From Shewanella olleyana (GTDB taxonomy: Bacteria; Pseudomonadota; Gammaproteobacteria; Enterobacterales; Shewanellaceae), in contig NZ_JAKILD010000017.1 in the NCBI RefSeq assembly GCF_023283825.1, forward strand, positions 1 to 64,000: a stretch of DNA of 64,000 bases, in the 5' to 3' direction. This document shows positions 17,683-27,000 of the stretch, piece after piece; the stretch's first letter is position 1, and every line of letters begins with the position of its first letter. The notes beneath the pieces were generated by a model. That model saw only the letters and a list, made by a program, of their open reading frames with translations. It did no database searches and was not told where the DNA came from. The position numbers were made by a program, and so were the translations under genes.

Positions 17683-18216
17683 ATGACCAAAGCAAAAATC
17701 GGCATTGTTACGGTAAGTGATCGTGCAAGTGCAGGTATCTACGAAGATATTTCAGGTAAAGCGATTATTGATGTACTAAATGAATATTTAACCTCTGAAT
17801 GGGAACCTGTTTATAAAGTGATCCCAGATGAAACTGCGGATATTGAAGCCACATTAATTGATATGGCAGATGTGCAAAACTGTAGTTTAATCGTGACGAC
17901 TGGCGGTACAGGTCCTGCTAAGCGTGACGTAACACCTGAAGCGACTGAAGCAGTATGCGATCGCATGATGCCAGGTTTTGGTGAGCTGATGCGCGCTGAG
18001 TCATTAAAGTTTGTGCCAACGGCTATTTTATCGCGCCAAACGGCAGGTTTACGTGGCGACTCATTAATCGTCAACTTACCGGGTAAGCCTAAATCAATTC
18101 GCGAGTGTTTAGACGCGGTATTCCCAGCGATCCCTTACTGTATTGATTTAATGGATGGCCCATTCTTAGAATGTGACGAGTCTGTGATTAAGCCATTCAG
18201 ACCGAAAGCTAAGTAA
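17683..18216 (+). CDS. mog: Molybdopterin adenylyltransferase
   Basis: 177 aa from ATG 17683 (AAGGACC eight bases upstream); an upstream in-frame ATG at 17659 lacks a good site. MogA blocks: IGIVTVSDRASAG, VIPDE, LIVTTGGTGPAKRDVTPEAT and NLPGKPKSIRECLDAVFPAI. It activates molybdopterin with ATP to give adenylyl-molybdopterin, the step before MoeA inserts molybdate. The cofactor is needed by the two formate dehydrogenases encoded at 56756-64000. It is followed by a strong terminator at 18242-18280. Confidence 0.93.
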   Translation: MTKAKIGIVTVSDRASAGIYEDISGKAIIDVLNEYLTSEWEPVYKVIPDETADIEATLIDMADVQNCSLIVTTGGTGPAKRDVTPEATEAVCDRMMPGFGELMRAESLKFVPTAILSRQTAGLRGDSLIVNLPGKPKSIRECLDAVFPAIPYCIDLMDGPFLECDESVIKPFRPKAK

Positions 18217-18241
18217 TCGTAACAACTCACTTTAAGTGATT

Positions 18242-18280
18242 AAAAAGTCCGTTTAACTTAATCAGTTAAACGGGCTTTTT
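18242..18280. terminator. Intrinsic terminator after mog
   Basis: A 17-bp stem, 18242-18258 with 18264-18280, one G-T wobble, 5-nt loop, five T at the end and five A at the start. It serves mog and, in the other direction, the small gene ending at 18308. Confidence 0.9.
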
Positions 18281-18307
18281 GTTACCGTTATGATGTATCT
18301 ATTAGAG

Positions 18308-18562
18308 TTAAAGACTGTTTATCTGTTGCTTTAACTCATTAGCTGGATCAGTGGCAAGCTTTTCAAGCACTTGAATACGTTGTTGTAAAGCTTGGTTTTG
18401 CTCTTTTAGCTGCTCAACTTGCTTGTGTAATTGTTTACCACTACTCGAGTTTACTAAAGGGCCCAAGTGATTATGTTTAAAGTAATGCTTAAACAATTCA
18501 CTGGCAGTAGTGCCAACAGTAATCACAATGACTAAAGCTACAATGGTGTATTCTTGTTCCAT
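18308..18562 (-). CDS. Small membrane protein with coiled-coil tail (unknown function)
   Basis: 84 aa from ATG 18562, chosen for the excellent GAAGGAG site seven bases before it. Residues 5-20 (TIVALVIVITVGTTAS) are a membrane segment, followed by a basic HYFKHNH stretch and a coiled coil from about 45 to 75 (QLHKQVEQLKEQNQALQQRI). The layout resembles PspB, a phage-shock membrane protein of similar size, but the sequence is not close enough to call it. It stands alone between mog and the ABC permease gene. Confidence 0.65.
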   Translation of the reverse strand: MEQEYTIVALVIVITVGTTASELFKHYFKHNHLGPLVNSSSGKQLHKQVEQLKEQNQALQQRIQVLEKLATDPANELKQQINSL

Positions 18563-18641
18563 AACAGACTCCTTCCTATATGAGGGTTTAGCATGATGAG
18601 CAAGCTTGGTATTCAACCCTGCCTATGCATGCCATTAACGT

Positions 18642-19790
18642 TTACAAACCAAATACTACTTTCTCGCTTTTCAGCAGTTTCTCTAGTCCTAATGCCAGTG
18701 CAATTGACAGTACCAGTGTGGCGCTAGATGACACCAGTAATTGCAGCATCGGGATTTCACGACCTTTAATAAAGGCCATAAGTGCTTGTTGCTGACCAGA
18801 AACTGGCAGCCATTCAAGTACATCGGGTGCAATGTTGTAGCTGGCAGCTATCGATAATGCCGCTGGCACAAATAACACTATGGTTAAATATGATTGTGCT
18901 TCTTTAAAGCTTTTAGCCATAAACGACACAAACAGTTGTAAGGTTGCTGCCATAATGGCTAGCGGAGTACCAATAAATAGCATGAGACCCATAAAGTCTG
19001 GCGAGATATTCACGCTAAAACCAAGCTCTTGCCAAGGCACAAAGGTGTAGGCAATCTTCGACACAATCAGGATGAGTAATAATCCCAGCAACGCAAAGCT
19101 GGTCACTGCGATAATCTTACCTAATACTAGCTGCCTAGTGCTGATAGGGTGGCTTAGCAATAAGGCGAGTGAGTTACGCTCACGCTCACCGGCACTGGTA
19201 TCAATGGCCAGATTCATTCCTGAAATAAATACCGAGTAAATCATGGTGAAAATCGCAATCCCTAGAATAAAGCCGCCTTTTGAATCAGGGGTTGCCTGAT
19301 CTTCAACAATCACTTTGATAGGCTGCACTACTACAGGGTTAATCCCCCGTGCAATCAGACGCAAACTACCCATTTCGCTACTGTAAGCTTGTAGTTGCTG
19401 CTCAACGCGGCGAATTGATTGCTGCAGTTTCTCATTAGAGTTATCAGCAATCAGAGTGATTTCAGCAGGCTTAGCTTTTGCCATTTGCGCTGCATATTCA
19501 TCACTGATGATCAACTCGATATCTTTGACATCTTTTGCGACAACACCTTCGTCAGTAGAGGCATTAATGCCGCGGTTATTCAGAAAGCGCACTAAGTCTG
19601 GTGCATTGTTGCCGTTAGTGATCTTAATGGAGAGATCTTCCGGGCTCGATAGTTGACCAATCAACACCATAAACATGCCGCACATTAATAGCGGTGTACC
19701 GATGGCATAATATAAACCTGCCATTACAGAGCGTTTATCACGCATGGCGTCGATAAGTTCTTTACGAACCATAGCTAGGATAGTTTTCAT
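18642..19790 (-). CDS. ABC-2 type transporter permease, NatB-like
   Basis: 382 aa: one membrane segment at about 20-45, a large extracytoplasmic loop (about 46-175) and five further membrane segments in the C-terminal half, ending FGL. The block GERERNSLALLLSHPISTRQLVLGK (landmarks GERERNSL and HPISTRQL) is the usual signature of NatB-type ABC-2 permeases. The start codon overlaps the stop of the ATPase gene (TAATG). It would form an exporter with that ATPase; sodium export is known for NatAB in Bacillus, but the substrate here cannot be read from the sequence. Confidence 0.83.
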   Translation of the reverse strand: MKTILAMVRKELIDAMRDKRSVMAGLYYAIGTPLLMCGMFMVLIGQLSSPEDLSIKITNGNNAPDLVRFLNNRGINASTDEGVVAKDVKDIELIISDEYAAQMAKAKPAEITLIADNSNEKLQQSIRRVEQQLQAYSSEMGSLRLIARGINPVVVQPIKVIVEDQATPDSKGGFILGIAIFTMIYSVFISGMNLAIDTSAGERERNSLALLLSHPISTRQLVLGKIIAVTSFALLGLLLILIVSKIAYTFVPWQELGFSVNISPDFMGLMLFIGTPLAIMAATLQLFVSFMAKSFKEAQSYLTIVLFVPAALSIAASYNIAPDVLEWLPVSGQQQALMAFIKGREIPMLQLLVSSSATLVLSIALALGLEKLLKSEKVVFGL

Positions 19791-20524
19791 TAGGCTGCGA
19801 TCCCTTCGTCAGTACCAATTAATTCGATAAATGCATCTTCAAGTGACTCTTTGCCAGTTTGTTGGCAAAGCTCTTCTGGACTGCCTGTGGCAACCACTTT
19901 ACCGTCGGCCATGACAATCACTTGGTCACATAGTGCAGCGACCTCTTGCATCACATGGCTTGAAAACAGCACACAATGGCCAGCGGCTTTAAGGGATAAT
20001 AAGATGTCACGTAATAATCGCGTGCTCATTACATCTAAACCACGGGTTGGTTCGTCCAAAATAATATTGGTTGGCTTGTGCACAATAGCCTGAGCCAATG
20101 CAGTTTTCATCCGCTGTCCTTGGGAAAACCCTTTACAACGGCGGTCAGCAATATCTTCTAGCTTGAGCTGATTAATCACGTTTTGAGTCGCTTGTTTGGC
20201 ATCAGCTTTTGACATTCCGCTGAGTTCGGCAAAATAGCTGATATATTCCCGTGGCGATAAACGCTCGTATAGACCAAAAGGGTCAGGGAATAACCCTAAT
20301 TGAGCCTTGGCTTTAGTAGGCTCTTTAGCGACATCAATACCATCAATTTCAGCATGACCTTCATCTGCGGCGAGTAAGCCAAATACTGTACGAAGACAGG
20401 TGGTTTTACCTGCGCCATTTGGGCCAAGTAAGCCAGTAATGTGTCCGTCATGGGCGCTAAAGCTGAGGTTATCAAGTGCTTGTACGTCACCAATTTTCTT
20501 TGATAAGTTCTTTACAGTAATCAT
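19790..20524 (-). CDS. ABC transporter ATP-binding protein, NatA-like
   Basis: 244 aa nucleotide-binding domain: Walker A GLLGPNGAGKTT, a Q-loop near LGLFPD, the signature FSQGQRMKTALAQAI, Walker B NIILDEPTRGLD and the switch histidine in LFSSHVMQEV. It powers the permease encoded next (1-bp overlap) and follows the secreted hydrolase gene by 2 bp, so the three form one operon. Linking an ABC exporter to a secreted peptidase-like hydrolase suggests the two act on the same envelope or peptide substrate, but this is inference. Confidence 0.88.
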   Translation of the reverse strand: MITVKNLSKKIGDVQALDNLSFSAHDGHITGLLGPNGAGKTTCLRTVFGLLAADEGHAEIDGIDVAKEPTKAKAQLGLFPDPFGLYERLSPREYISYFAELSGMSKADAKQATQNVINQLKLEDIADRRCKGFSQGQRMKTALAQAIVHKPTNIILDEPTRGLDVMSTRLLRDILLSLKAAGHCVLFSSHVMQEVAALCDQVIVMADGKVVATGSPEELCQQTGKESLEDAFIELIGTDEGIAA

Positions 20525-20526
20525 GA

Positions 20527-22071
20527 TTATTCTTCCTCTGCTGAAGCTTGGATCACTTCAACGGTGTTGGCATTTAAGTAAAAGCTTCGACGAACATCTT
20601 TTTCTAAACACTCCCCGTCGACGTTATCTAACGAGCCTGTTTTCACGAGATCAGCAATCAGATCATTACCACAGCTTTGGTAGGCAACCCCATGAGTAGC
20701 AAATGCTGAGGTAAAGTGTTTGGCATTGGTGAGTTTTTCGGTGGCCATGTCACCCCAACTTGGTGGGGTTGCTGGGTCTAATTCACCTGATAGCAATAAT
20801 GTTGGAATATCGCTTTCGATGGCATCACTAAAACTACTATCCACTTGTGGCATGTTCCAAACACTGCAGGTGGCTTCTAAGCCCTCAATCATGGTGCGTC
20901 CCATGTAAGAGTCTTTAGCCTGCTCGCGAATTGCATCAGTGACGCGGTGAATATCCTCAGCACAAACCACAGAAGCGTGCATTCCCATTGCAATACCTGT
21001 GCTATCAGAGGTTAGGGCATATATCCCTAATACTGGCTGATAGTTACCTTGTGATGCTTGATGAATAGCATGAGGAAGCAACGAGCGAATGTTGGGCATA
21101 TATAATGCCATGCGAATCGCACCATTAAATTTTCCTCGAGTGAGCAAGAAGCTGGCGACCTCATTGGTTTGCGGGTCTCGAACTTGTGCCTCAATAGGGG
21201 CTTCAGCTAGCGCATTATCGACAGTGGTAAAGTCTTGCTCAAGGGTAGGGAATTGTTCACCGCATAAGCTATTTTGCTGACAATCTTTAAAAAGCAGTGC
21301 GTAACCTCGGTCAATGGCTTTGCCAATGGCGATAACACTTTGCTGCATTGGCACCACACCATCTAAGGTGACAGTTGCAAGTGCTTGTGGATATTCACGC
21401 ATATAAAGTTGCGCCATACGGGTGCCGTAAGATACGCCATATAAATGCAGTTTTTCATAGCCTAAGTGTTGGCGAATAGCTTCAAAGTCAGTTAATGCCG
21501 TTAAGCTACCGTATTGGGTCACATCAGCATCTATTTTATCTAAACAAGCTTGGGTATCTTTTACATAGTCCATGTCGTCGTCATTAAACGACAGCACTGA
21601 CATATTATCGTCTTCGCAGGCTAATATGTTGGATTGTCCCGTACCGCGCTGATCAATTAGCAGGATATCGCGGTCTTGACGTACTTTCGCCAGCACGCGA
21701 TCAAACCCAGCGGCATTTTCAATGGCTGATTGACCTGGTCCACCTGCAATAGCAAGCATGGCTTGGGTTTTAAAGCTGGGCTTTATCGCGGGTAATACTG
21801 CGTAATGGACAGCAATCTTTTTGCCGTCTGGCTTGGCCGGATTTTCTGCAACTAATAATGAACCGCATTGTACTTGCTCAGATAACCCATCGACATAACA
21901 GCTCGATAGTGGTGCAGAATTGATTTCAGTGTCATCTGCCATCGCTGAGAAACTTAACACAGACAGTAAACCAACTTGAATTGCGCTAATAAGCTTTGAT
22001 TTTCGAGCTAATAAGCTTGGTTTGCTTACCTTGTTATAGGTTCCTTGCAACATAACTTTCCCGATGTTCAT
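20527..22071 (-). CDS. Secreted alpha/beta hydrolase with TAP-like C-terminus
   Basis: 514 aa. A long N-terminal region with a signal segment (about 28-45, ending FSAMA) precedes an alpha/beta hydrolase fold: oxyanion block AIAGGPGQSA, ILLIDQRGTGQS, nucleophile elbow LYGVSYGTRMAQ, the acid in LLSGELDPATPP and the histidine in ATHGVAYQSCG. The GGPGxS, DQRG and GxSYG set points to proline iminopeptidase/tripeptidyl aminopeptidase relatives. It starts the operon that continues into the NatA- and NatB-like genes. GGAAAG stands before the ATG. The preferred substrate is unknown. Confidence 0.85.
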   Translation of the reverse strand: MNIGKVMLQGTYNKVSKPSLLARKSKLISAIQVGLLSVLSFSAMADDTEINSAPLSSCYVDGLSEQVQCGSLLVAENPAKPDGKKIAVHYAVLPAIKPSFKTQAMLAIAGGPGQSAIENAAGFDRVLAKVRQDRDILLIDQRGTGQSNILACEDDNMSVLSFNDDDMDYVKDTQACLDKIDADVTQYGSLTALTDFEAIRQHLGYEKLHLYGVSYGTRMAQLYMREYPQALATVTLDGVVPMQQSVIAIGKAIDRGYALLFKDCQQNSLCGEQFPTLEQDFTTVDNALAEAPIEAQVRDPQTNEVASFLLTRGKFNGAIRMALYMPNIRSLLPHAIHQASQGNYQPVLGIYALTSDSTGIAMGMHASVVCAEDIHRVTDAIREQAKDSYMGRTMIEGLEATCSVWNMPQVDSSFSDAIESDIPTLLLSGELDPATPPSWGDMATEKLTNAKHFTSAFATHGVAYQSCGNDLIADLVKTGSLDNVDGECLEKDVRRSFYLNANTVEVIQASAEEE

Positions 22072-22120
22072 AACATCTTTCCTTTTTGCATTTCAGGATG
22101 ATTGTGGTAACGTAACATTA

Positions 22121-22149
22121 GTGTATCGGTGTATCAATGTATTAATACA
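22121..22149. promoter_or_regulatory. Repeated operator for the YtrA-type regulator
   Basis: Three TGTAT-type units recur with an 8-bp period (GTGTAT at 22121 and 22129, ATGTAT at 22137), ending in the perfect 12-bp palindrome TGTATTAATACA at 22138-22149. The site lies 14 bp before the GntR gene and between two divergent operons. YtrA-family repressors bind GTGTA-type inverted repeats, so autoregulation is the likely reading. Confidence 0.55.
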
Positions 22150-22163
22150 GTAAGTAAAGGCTA

Positions 22164-22538
22164 ATGCTAGAACTAATAAAAGTCAACCCCAGTAGTGGCG
22201 AACCTATTTATCGACAATTGCATGAACAAATCGTGCGATTGATTGTGGGCGGCCAATTACCTGTCGACCAAGTGTTGCCATCAGTGAGACAACTTGCTGA
22301 ACATTTAGCCGTGAATCCGATGACCGTTTCCCGTGCCATTCAGCAATTGGTTGAACAAGGCTGGCTTGAGCGTCGTCGTGGTCAACCTACGCGTGTGGCC
22401 AACAAACAAAATGCGCCAACAACCTCGAGTTTGCAGTTATTAGCCCCCCAAGCCAATGATTTAATTAGCCAAGCCAAACAATTGGGCATCAGCTTAGATG
22501 AATTACAGGTGCTAATTAACCAGCAGTGGAATAAGTGA
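22164..22538 (+). CDS. GntR-family regulator, YtrA subfamily
   Basis: 124 aa. The winged helix-turn-helix is complete (SGEPIYRQLHEQIVRLI, LPSVRQLAEHLAVNPMTVSR, QQLVEQGWLERRRG) and the C-terminal part is only about 45 residues, as in the YtrA subfamily whose members control ABC transporter operons. It is followed after 74 bp by an ABC ATPase and its permease, and the palindromic repeat at 22121-22149 lies just upstream. In Bacillus, YtrA responds to cell-wall antibiotics; the inducer here is not known. Confidence 0.87.
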   Translation: MLELIKVNPSSGEPIYRQLHEQIVRLIVGGQLPVDQVLPSVRQLAEHLAVNPMTVSRAIQQLVEQGWLERRRGQPTRVANKQNAPTTSSLQLLAPQANDLISQAKQLGISLDELQVLINQQWNK

Positions 22539-22612
22539 GCGTAATAAAATAACCCAAGCGCCAGCTCAACAGTCAAAGTGATATCGCGAGTAAGATAACA
22601 AGGAACAAGTTA

Positions 22613-23458
22613 ATGGACAGCAGCTCTGAAGCAATTCTTGAGTTTAACCAAGTCGATAAACGATTTGATGACAAGGCAGTATTATCGCAACTGAGCTTTA
22701 GTTTATCAGCCGGAATGGTGGTGGGCCTGTTGGGGCAAAATGGCGCGGGTAAATCGACCTTAATGCGTGCAGCCCTTGGGATACTCGATATTGAAGCCGG
22801 CGAAATCATCACCTTAGGCGAACCTGCGGCAAAACTTTCAACTGAGGCTAAAGCCAAAATTGGTTATGTACCGCAACAACCTTTTGGTTATGAAGGCTTT
22901 ACTGTTGCCAGTGCATTAGAGCTTCACAGTAGCTTTTATCCTGAATGGGATAAGTCGCTAGAATTAGATTGGTTAAGTCGCTTTGGGCTTGAAGCTAAGC
23001 AACAAGTACAAAAATTATCTGTAGGTCAACGCCAATCATTAGCCTTAATTATGGCGATGGCTTATCGTCCGCAATTACTTATTCTTGATGAACCGGTCGC
23101 CAGTTTAGACCCCATTGTACGTCGTCAATTCATGAGTGACTTGTTCGAGCTTGCTTTAGAGTCTGGTTCAGCCGTGCTGTTTTCATCGCACATTACTTCG
23201 GATTTAGAGCGTGTCGCCAGTCATGTGGCTTTAATTAAACAGGGCGAGTTAGTGCTGTTTAAAGAAATCGATGCCATGCGTGAAGAAGTGACTTTAGTTC
23301 AGCTTGCTGAAAATCAACCTGTACCAGATGGTGTCAGAGTGCTGAATCGAAACCAGCAACAAGTGCTGGTGGACAATGCTGATCAAGTTGAAATAGCGGG
23401 TGTATTAAACAAAACCACACTCAATTTAGAGCAACTGTTCATGGAATTACACCGATGA
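22613..23458 (+). CDS. ABC transporter ATP-binding protein, YtrB-like
   Basis: 281 aa: Walker A GLLGQNGAGKST, Q-loop in GYVPQQPFGYEG, signature LSVGQRQSLALIMAMA, Walker B LLILDEPVASLDP, switch histidine in LFSSHITSDLER, then a C-terminal extension of about 70 residues typical of drug or bacitracin-type exporters. The last codons overlap the permease start (ATGA). Together with the GntR regulator it forms a YtrABC-like module, probably for export or detoxification of a membrane-active compound. The ATPase assignment is certain; the substrate is unknown. Confidence 0.88.
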   Translation: MDSSSEAILEFNQVDKRFDDKAVLSQLSFSLSAGMVVGLLGQNGAGKSTLMRAALGILDIEAGEIITLGEPAAKLSTEAKAKIGYVPQQPFGYEGFTVASALELHSSFYPEWDKSLELDWLSRFGLEAKQQVQKLSVGQRQSLALIMAMAYRPQLLILDEPVASLDPIVRRQFMSDLFELALESGSAVLFSSHITSDLERVASHVALIKQGELVLFKEIDAMREEVTLVQLAENQPVPDGVRVLNRNQQQVLVDNADQVEIAGVLNKTTLNLEQLFMELHR

Positions 23459-24780
23459 ATAGCCGAAATCCCATGACCAACTCACAAATCAAGACGAGTA
23501 AAGGTGCATTTCGTAACCCATATAAAGGTTTTTACTCGATATGGATCCGCGACTTTGGCAGTTTGAGCTTCTTAGTGTTGGCTTTACTTGGGTTAGGACT
23601 TACCGCACTGACGTTACTTACCCAACCTGAAAAAGTTGAAATGATAAATCTTACTTTGGGGATGACCATTTTATCAGTCTCCACCTCTGTGGCTTGGCAG
23701 TTTATTAAATTGACTGCCAGTGAGCACGCAGTGCTTATTCCGCATTACCGTACGCAAGTAATGGTTCAATCCATTAGTGTTTTTATTCTGATGTCATTGA
23801 TTTGCTACATAGTATTTGAGTCCACTGAGCAGAAGAGCATAGGGGTATTAATGCTGTTTTTCAGTATTGGTATGGGATTTATTTATGCGTGTTTAATCAA
23901 GCCACAGCGATTTAACTTATCGGTATTTGTGTTTGTATTTATCCCTCTGGCACCCGAAGTGATCGTGTATTTACCTGAAGCGGTTGTGAGTTATTTAGTG
24001 CTTCTTCCTGTGCTACTTGGCTTTTTAATTGATAGACAATTATTACGTTTAAGCTGGAATGACGATGCCAGAGCTATTTATTTGAACGGCATAGAAACTG
24101 GTTGGATGATTGGTCCTATTGCAGGGCAAAATCGCTGGTTTATGAAATTGAGTCGTTATCTGCATCCTGCAAGCTACTTTGTTGGCCCGATGCTCGGCAT
24201 GATATTAATTGCTGCACCTATTTTGAGTGTTGCAGCTATTTTTCTGTCAGCTTATATGGAAGCTGATATACCCGTATTAATGGTCTTGTCACAATTAATT
24301 ATTATGGCGAGCTGCTTAATTCACTGGACACGTGTTCAACGTTGGCGCTCTGCTGAAACGCTTTATATGCTGCCTAATTTTAGTGGTAAAACGGGTTTAA
24401 TAAGTCAGTTTTTTAATTCTCAATTACGTTTGTTGGCCGTTGTGATTGTTATCATGTCACTGATTTCATTAATTTCAGCTCAGTTTAATTCACAAATTAC
24501 GCTAATGGTCGGCTTACATGTCGTCGCCTGTACGACTTGGGCATCTGGCTTAGCACTTGCTTTTGGCTGCATGAGTCGTTCGGTGCTTCAAGTGAGTTTC
24601 TCAATGCTTGTCGTGATTTTTAGCTCAGTATGGTTATCGACGTCGCTTGTTACCTTGCGAGAAGATAATGGCTTAAGTCTCGGATATTATTGGGGAGATC
24701 TTGGGTTACTGCTGTTAATGGCTGTTTTACTCGTTATCAGTAAAAACAAATTATGGAAAAATGGTGTTGCTTGTTTGTAA
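23455..24780 (+). CDS. Putative ABC transporter permease (multi-pass, unrecognised family)
   Basis: 441 aa with about 10-12 hydrophobic segments in pairs and a basic N-terminus. It overlaps the ATPase gene by 4 bp and is the only membrane gene in the operon, so by context it is the cognate permease, although I see no clear ABC-2 signature. The mid-protein polar region RLSWNDDARAIYLNGIETGW (about 195-215) is a good landmark for homologue searches. A short spacer of 116 bp separates it from the acyl-CoA ligase gene, with no clear terminator. Confidence 0.7.
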   Translation: MNSRNPMTNSQIKTSKGAFRNPYKGFYSIWIRDFGSLSFLVLALLGLGLTALTLLTQPEKVEMINLTLGMTILSVSTSVAWQFIKLTASEHAVLIPHYRTQVMVQSISVFILMSLICYIVFESTEQKSIGVLMLFFSIGMGFIYACLIKPQRFNLSVFVFVFIPLAPEVIVYLPEAVVSYLVLLPVLLGFLIDRQLLRLSWNDDARAIYLNGIETGWMIGPIAGQNRWFMKLSRYLHPASYFVGPMLGMILIAAPILSVAAIFLSAYMEADIPVLMVLSQLIIMASCLIHWTRVQRWRSAETLYMLPNFSGKTGLISQFFNSQLRLLAVVIVIMSLISLISAQFNSQITLMVGLHVVACTTWASGLALAFGCMSRSVLQVSFSMLVVIFSSVWLSTSLVTLREDNGLSLGYYWGDLGLLLLMAVLLVISKNKLWKNGVACL

Positions 24781-24896
24781 AAATAAGCCGTAATCTGTGA
24801 ATTGGCACTGATTTAGACTAAAAACGCTTATTTTTCTGTGTGGCTTAAAGTAGAATGCAAAAAGCGGAACACTTGTAAGCTAAAAGGTAATTATTA

Positions 24897-26690
24897 ATGT
24901 CTCTCGAACAATTTCATTTAGTCAGACTTCTACAGCAGCAAAGTAAAGCGTTAGAAGATAACATCGCACTCGAAGGATTTGAGATGGCAGCACCATGGAA
25001 CAAAGTTTCATGGAGTCAGTTTGATACGATTACTAATAAAGTGGCACAGCTGTTAATTGATTTTGGCCTTCAAGCACAAGAAAAAGTTGTGATTGTGGCG
25101 CAAAACAGCCCGCAATGGAGCTGTGCTGATATCGGCGCATTAAAAGCCCGCGCGGTTGTGGTACCTGTTTACCCAACCAGTCCAATGGAACAAGCGGTAT
25201 TTATTACCAACGATGCCCGCGCTAAAGTTATTTTTGCTGGCGATGAAAGCCAATACGCCACTGCTTGTAAAATTCAGGCACAATGCCCGAGTGTTGAACA
25301 CGTTGTGGTATTCGATAGCCAAGTTAAATTAGCTTCTGACGAACACTTCCATTTTGATGATTTATTAATTGCAGAGACCACGCCTGCAAGTAAAGAAGAG
25401 CTTGAATTACGTTTATCGCAAACCAGCTTAGATGACCTACTTACCCTTATTTATACTTCAGGTACCACTGGCGATCCTAAAGGGGTGATGCTGGATTACC
25501 GCAACATTGCTTCTATGGTTGAACAGCATGATTCCGAAATTGCTTTTAAAGCAGGTGATGTGTCATTGGCATTTTTACCATTAAGTCATGTTTTTGAACG
25601 TGGCTGGAGCTTCTACGTATTGTGTCGTGGTGGACACAACGTCTACCTTTCTGACACTAACCGCGTTAAAGAAGCGATTGCAGAAGTTCGTCCCCATACT
25701 TTATGTGTCGTGCCGCGCTTCTTAGAAAAAGTGTATAGCGCGGTTCACGACAAAGTGAATAGTGCACCAGCAATTCGTCAAAAGTTATTTAACTGGGCTA
25801 TTGGTGTGGGTTCGCGTCAGTTTGAAGTTAGCCAAGGCCGTAAAAAAGCTAGCACCGCATTATCGGTACAATGGAAACTGGCGAACAAACTAGTTTTTAG
25901 CAAATTACAGAATGTATTAGGTGGCCGCCTTAAGTTTATGCCTGTCGGCGGCGCGGCGTTAGATGTGAATGTTGGCGGATTTTTCCACAGCATTGGCGTA
26001 CCAATCCTATGTGGTTATGGTATGACAGAAACCACTGCCACAGTGACTTGTAATACCCTTGATAACCGCGTTTCTGGTTCAAACGGTAAGCCTCTTCATG
26101 CAATGGAAGTGAAAATCGGTGCTAATAATGAAATCTTAGTACGTGGTGATACGGTTATGCGTGGTTACTACAACCGCCCAGAAGATACCGCAGAAGCATT
26201 TGAAGATGGTTGGTTAAAAACCGGTGACGCAGGCATGTTAGATGCTGAAGGTAATTTGTACATTACCGACCGTATTAAAGAGCTAATGAAAACCTCAAAT
26301 GGTAAGTATATTGCGCCGCAACGTGTAGAAGGTAAGGTCAGCTGTTGTCCGTTCATCGAGCAAGTCGCTATTGTTGCAGATGCGCGTAACTATGTTTCAG
26401 CGTTAATTGTTCCTGCGTTTGAGTCTTTAGATGCGTGGGCAAAAGAGAAAGGTATTAGCTACGAGTCACCGCTTGAGCTACTTCGTAATTCATATGTGGT
26501 TGAACTTTTTGAGCAGCGCTTGAAAGAGATGCAGCATGAACTTGCAGGTTTCGAACAAATTAAGAAGTTTACTTTATTACCAGAAGCATTCTCGATGGAG
26601 TCGGGCTTAATTACTCCAACCATGAAGCTGCGCCGTAAGAAGATTTACTCTAAGTACATGAATGAAATCGATGCTATGTATGCTAAATAG
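24897..26690 (+). CDS. Long-chain fatty acid--CoA ligase (AMP-binding)
   Basis: 597 aa adenylate-forming enzyme. AMP-binding signature LIYTSGTTGDPKGVML, then LSHVFERGW, GYGMTETTATVT, LKTGDAGMLDAEGNLYITDR and the C-terminal swivel segment with GKYIAPQRVEGKV. The size and the RDRI-type and YIAP motifs match the 600-aa bacterial long-chain acyl-CoA synthetases rather than the 560-aa FadD. It activates fatty acids with ATP and CoA on the inner face of the membrane, feeding beta-oxidation or lipid synthesis. It is monocistronic, with AAGGTAATTATT before the ATG and a strong terminator after it. Confidence 0.88.
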   Translation: MSLEQFHLVRLLQQQSKALEDNIALEGFEMAAPWNKVSWSQFDTITNKVAQLLIDFGLQAQEKVVIVAQNSPQWSCADIGALKARAVVVPVYPTSPMEQAVFITNDARAKVIFAGDESQYATACKIQAQCPSVEHVVVFDSQVKLASDEHFHFDDLLIAETTPASKEELELRLSQTSLDDLLTLIYTSGTTGDPKGVMLDYRNIASMVEQHDSEIAFKAGDVSLAFLPLSHVFERGWSFYVLCRGGHNVYLSDTNRVKEAIAEVRPHTLCVVPRFLEKVYSAVHDKVNSAPAIRQKLFNWAIGVGSRQFEVSQGRKKASTALSVQWKLANKLVFSKLQNVLGGRLKFMPVGGAALDVNVGGFFHSIGVPILCGYGMTETTATVTCNTLDNRVSGSNGKPLHAMEVKIGANNEILVRGDTVMRGYYNRPEDTAEAFEDGWLKTGDAGMLDAEGNLYITDRIKELMKTSNGKYIAPQRVEGKVSCCPFIEQVAIVADARNYVSALIVPAFESLDAWAKEKGISYESPLELLRNSYVVELFEQRLKEMQHELAGFEQIKKFTLLPEAFSMESGLITPTMKLRRKKIYSKYMNEIDAMYAK

Positions 26691-26719
26691 CATGGGCGTT
26701 TAATAAAATATTCGCAGAG

Positions 26720-26747
26720 AAAAGGACACCTTAGGGTGTCCTTTTTT
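26720..26747 (+). terminator. Intrinsic terminator after the acyl-CoA ligase gene
   Basis: A perfect 11-bp stem AAAAGGACACC / GGTGTCCTTTT with loop TTAG, followed by T. It sits about 30 bp after the stop codon. Confidence 0.9.
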
Positions 26748-27000
26748 ATTAGTTCGAACTGCGTATAATACGATGAGTAGCTGTAGTGCATGAGGTTATT
26801 GGATTAGCAGGGTATTAATTGGCGGGAAAACATCATGAGATCTATTTATCAGATATTCGCCGCGCAGCGCCAGAGAACTGGAGAACAGTAATTCGTCAGC
26901 CTTATCACACTGTCAGTTAACGCGCGAGTAAATAGCATCACACTAGTGTCATAGAAAAGCCCTATCCTCAATTCAGTTTGCCTAACTGAACCTGCTACTT
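26748..27000. other. Noncoding stretch before the lipase gene
   Basis: About 250 bp in which I find no ORF. A 7-bp hairpin TTCAGTT/AACTGAA (26971-26989) lies just upstream of the lipase start, which has no evident Shine-Dalgarno; it might affect translation. Otherwise nothing stands out. Confidence 0.3.
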
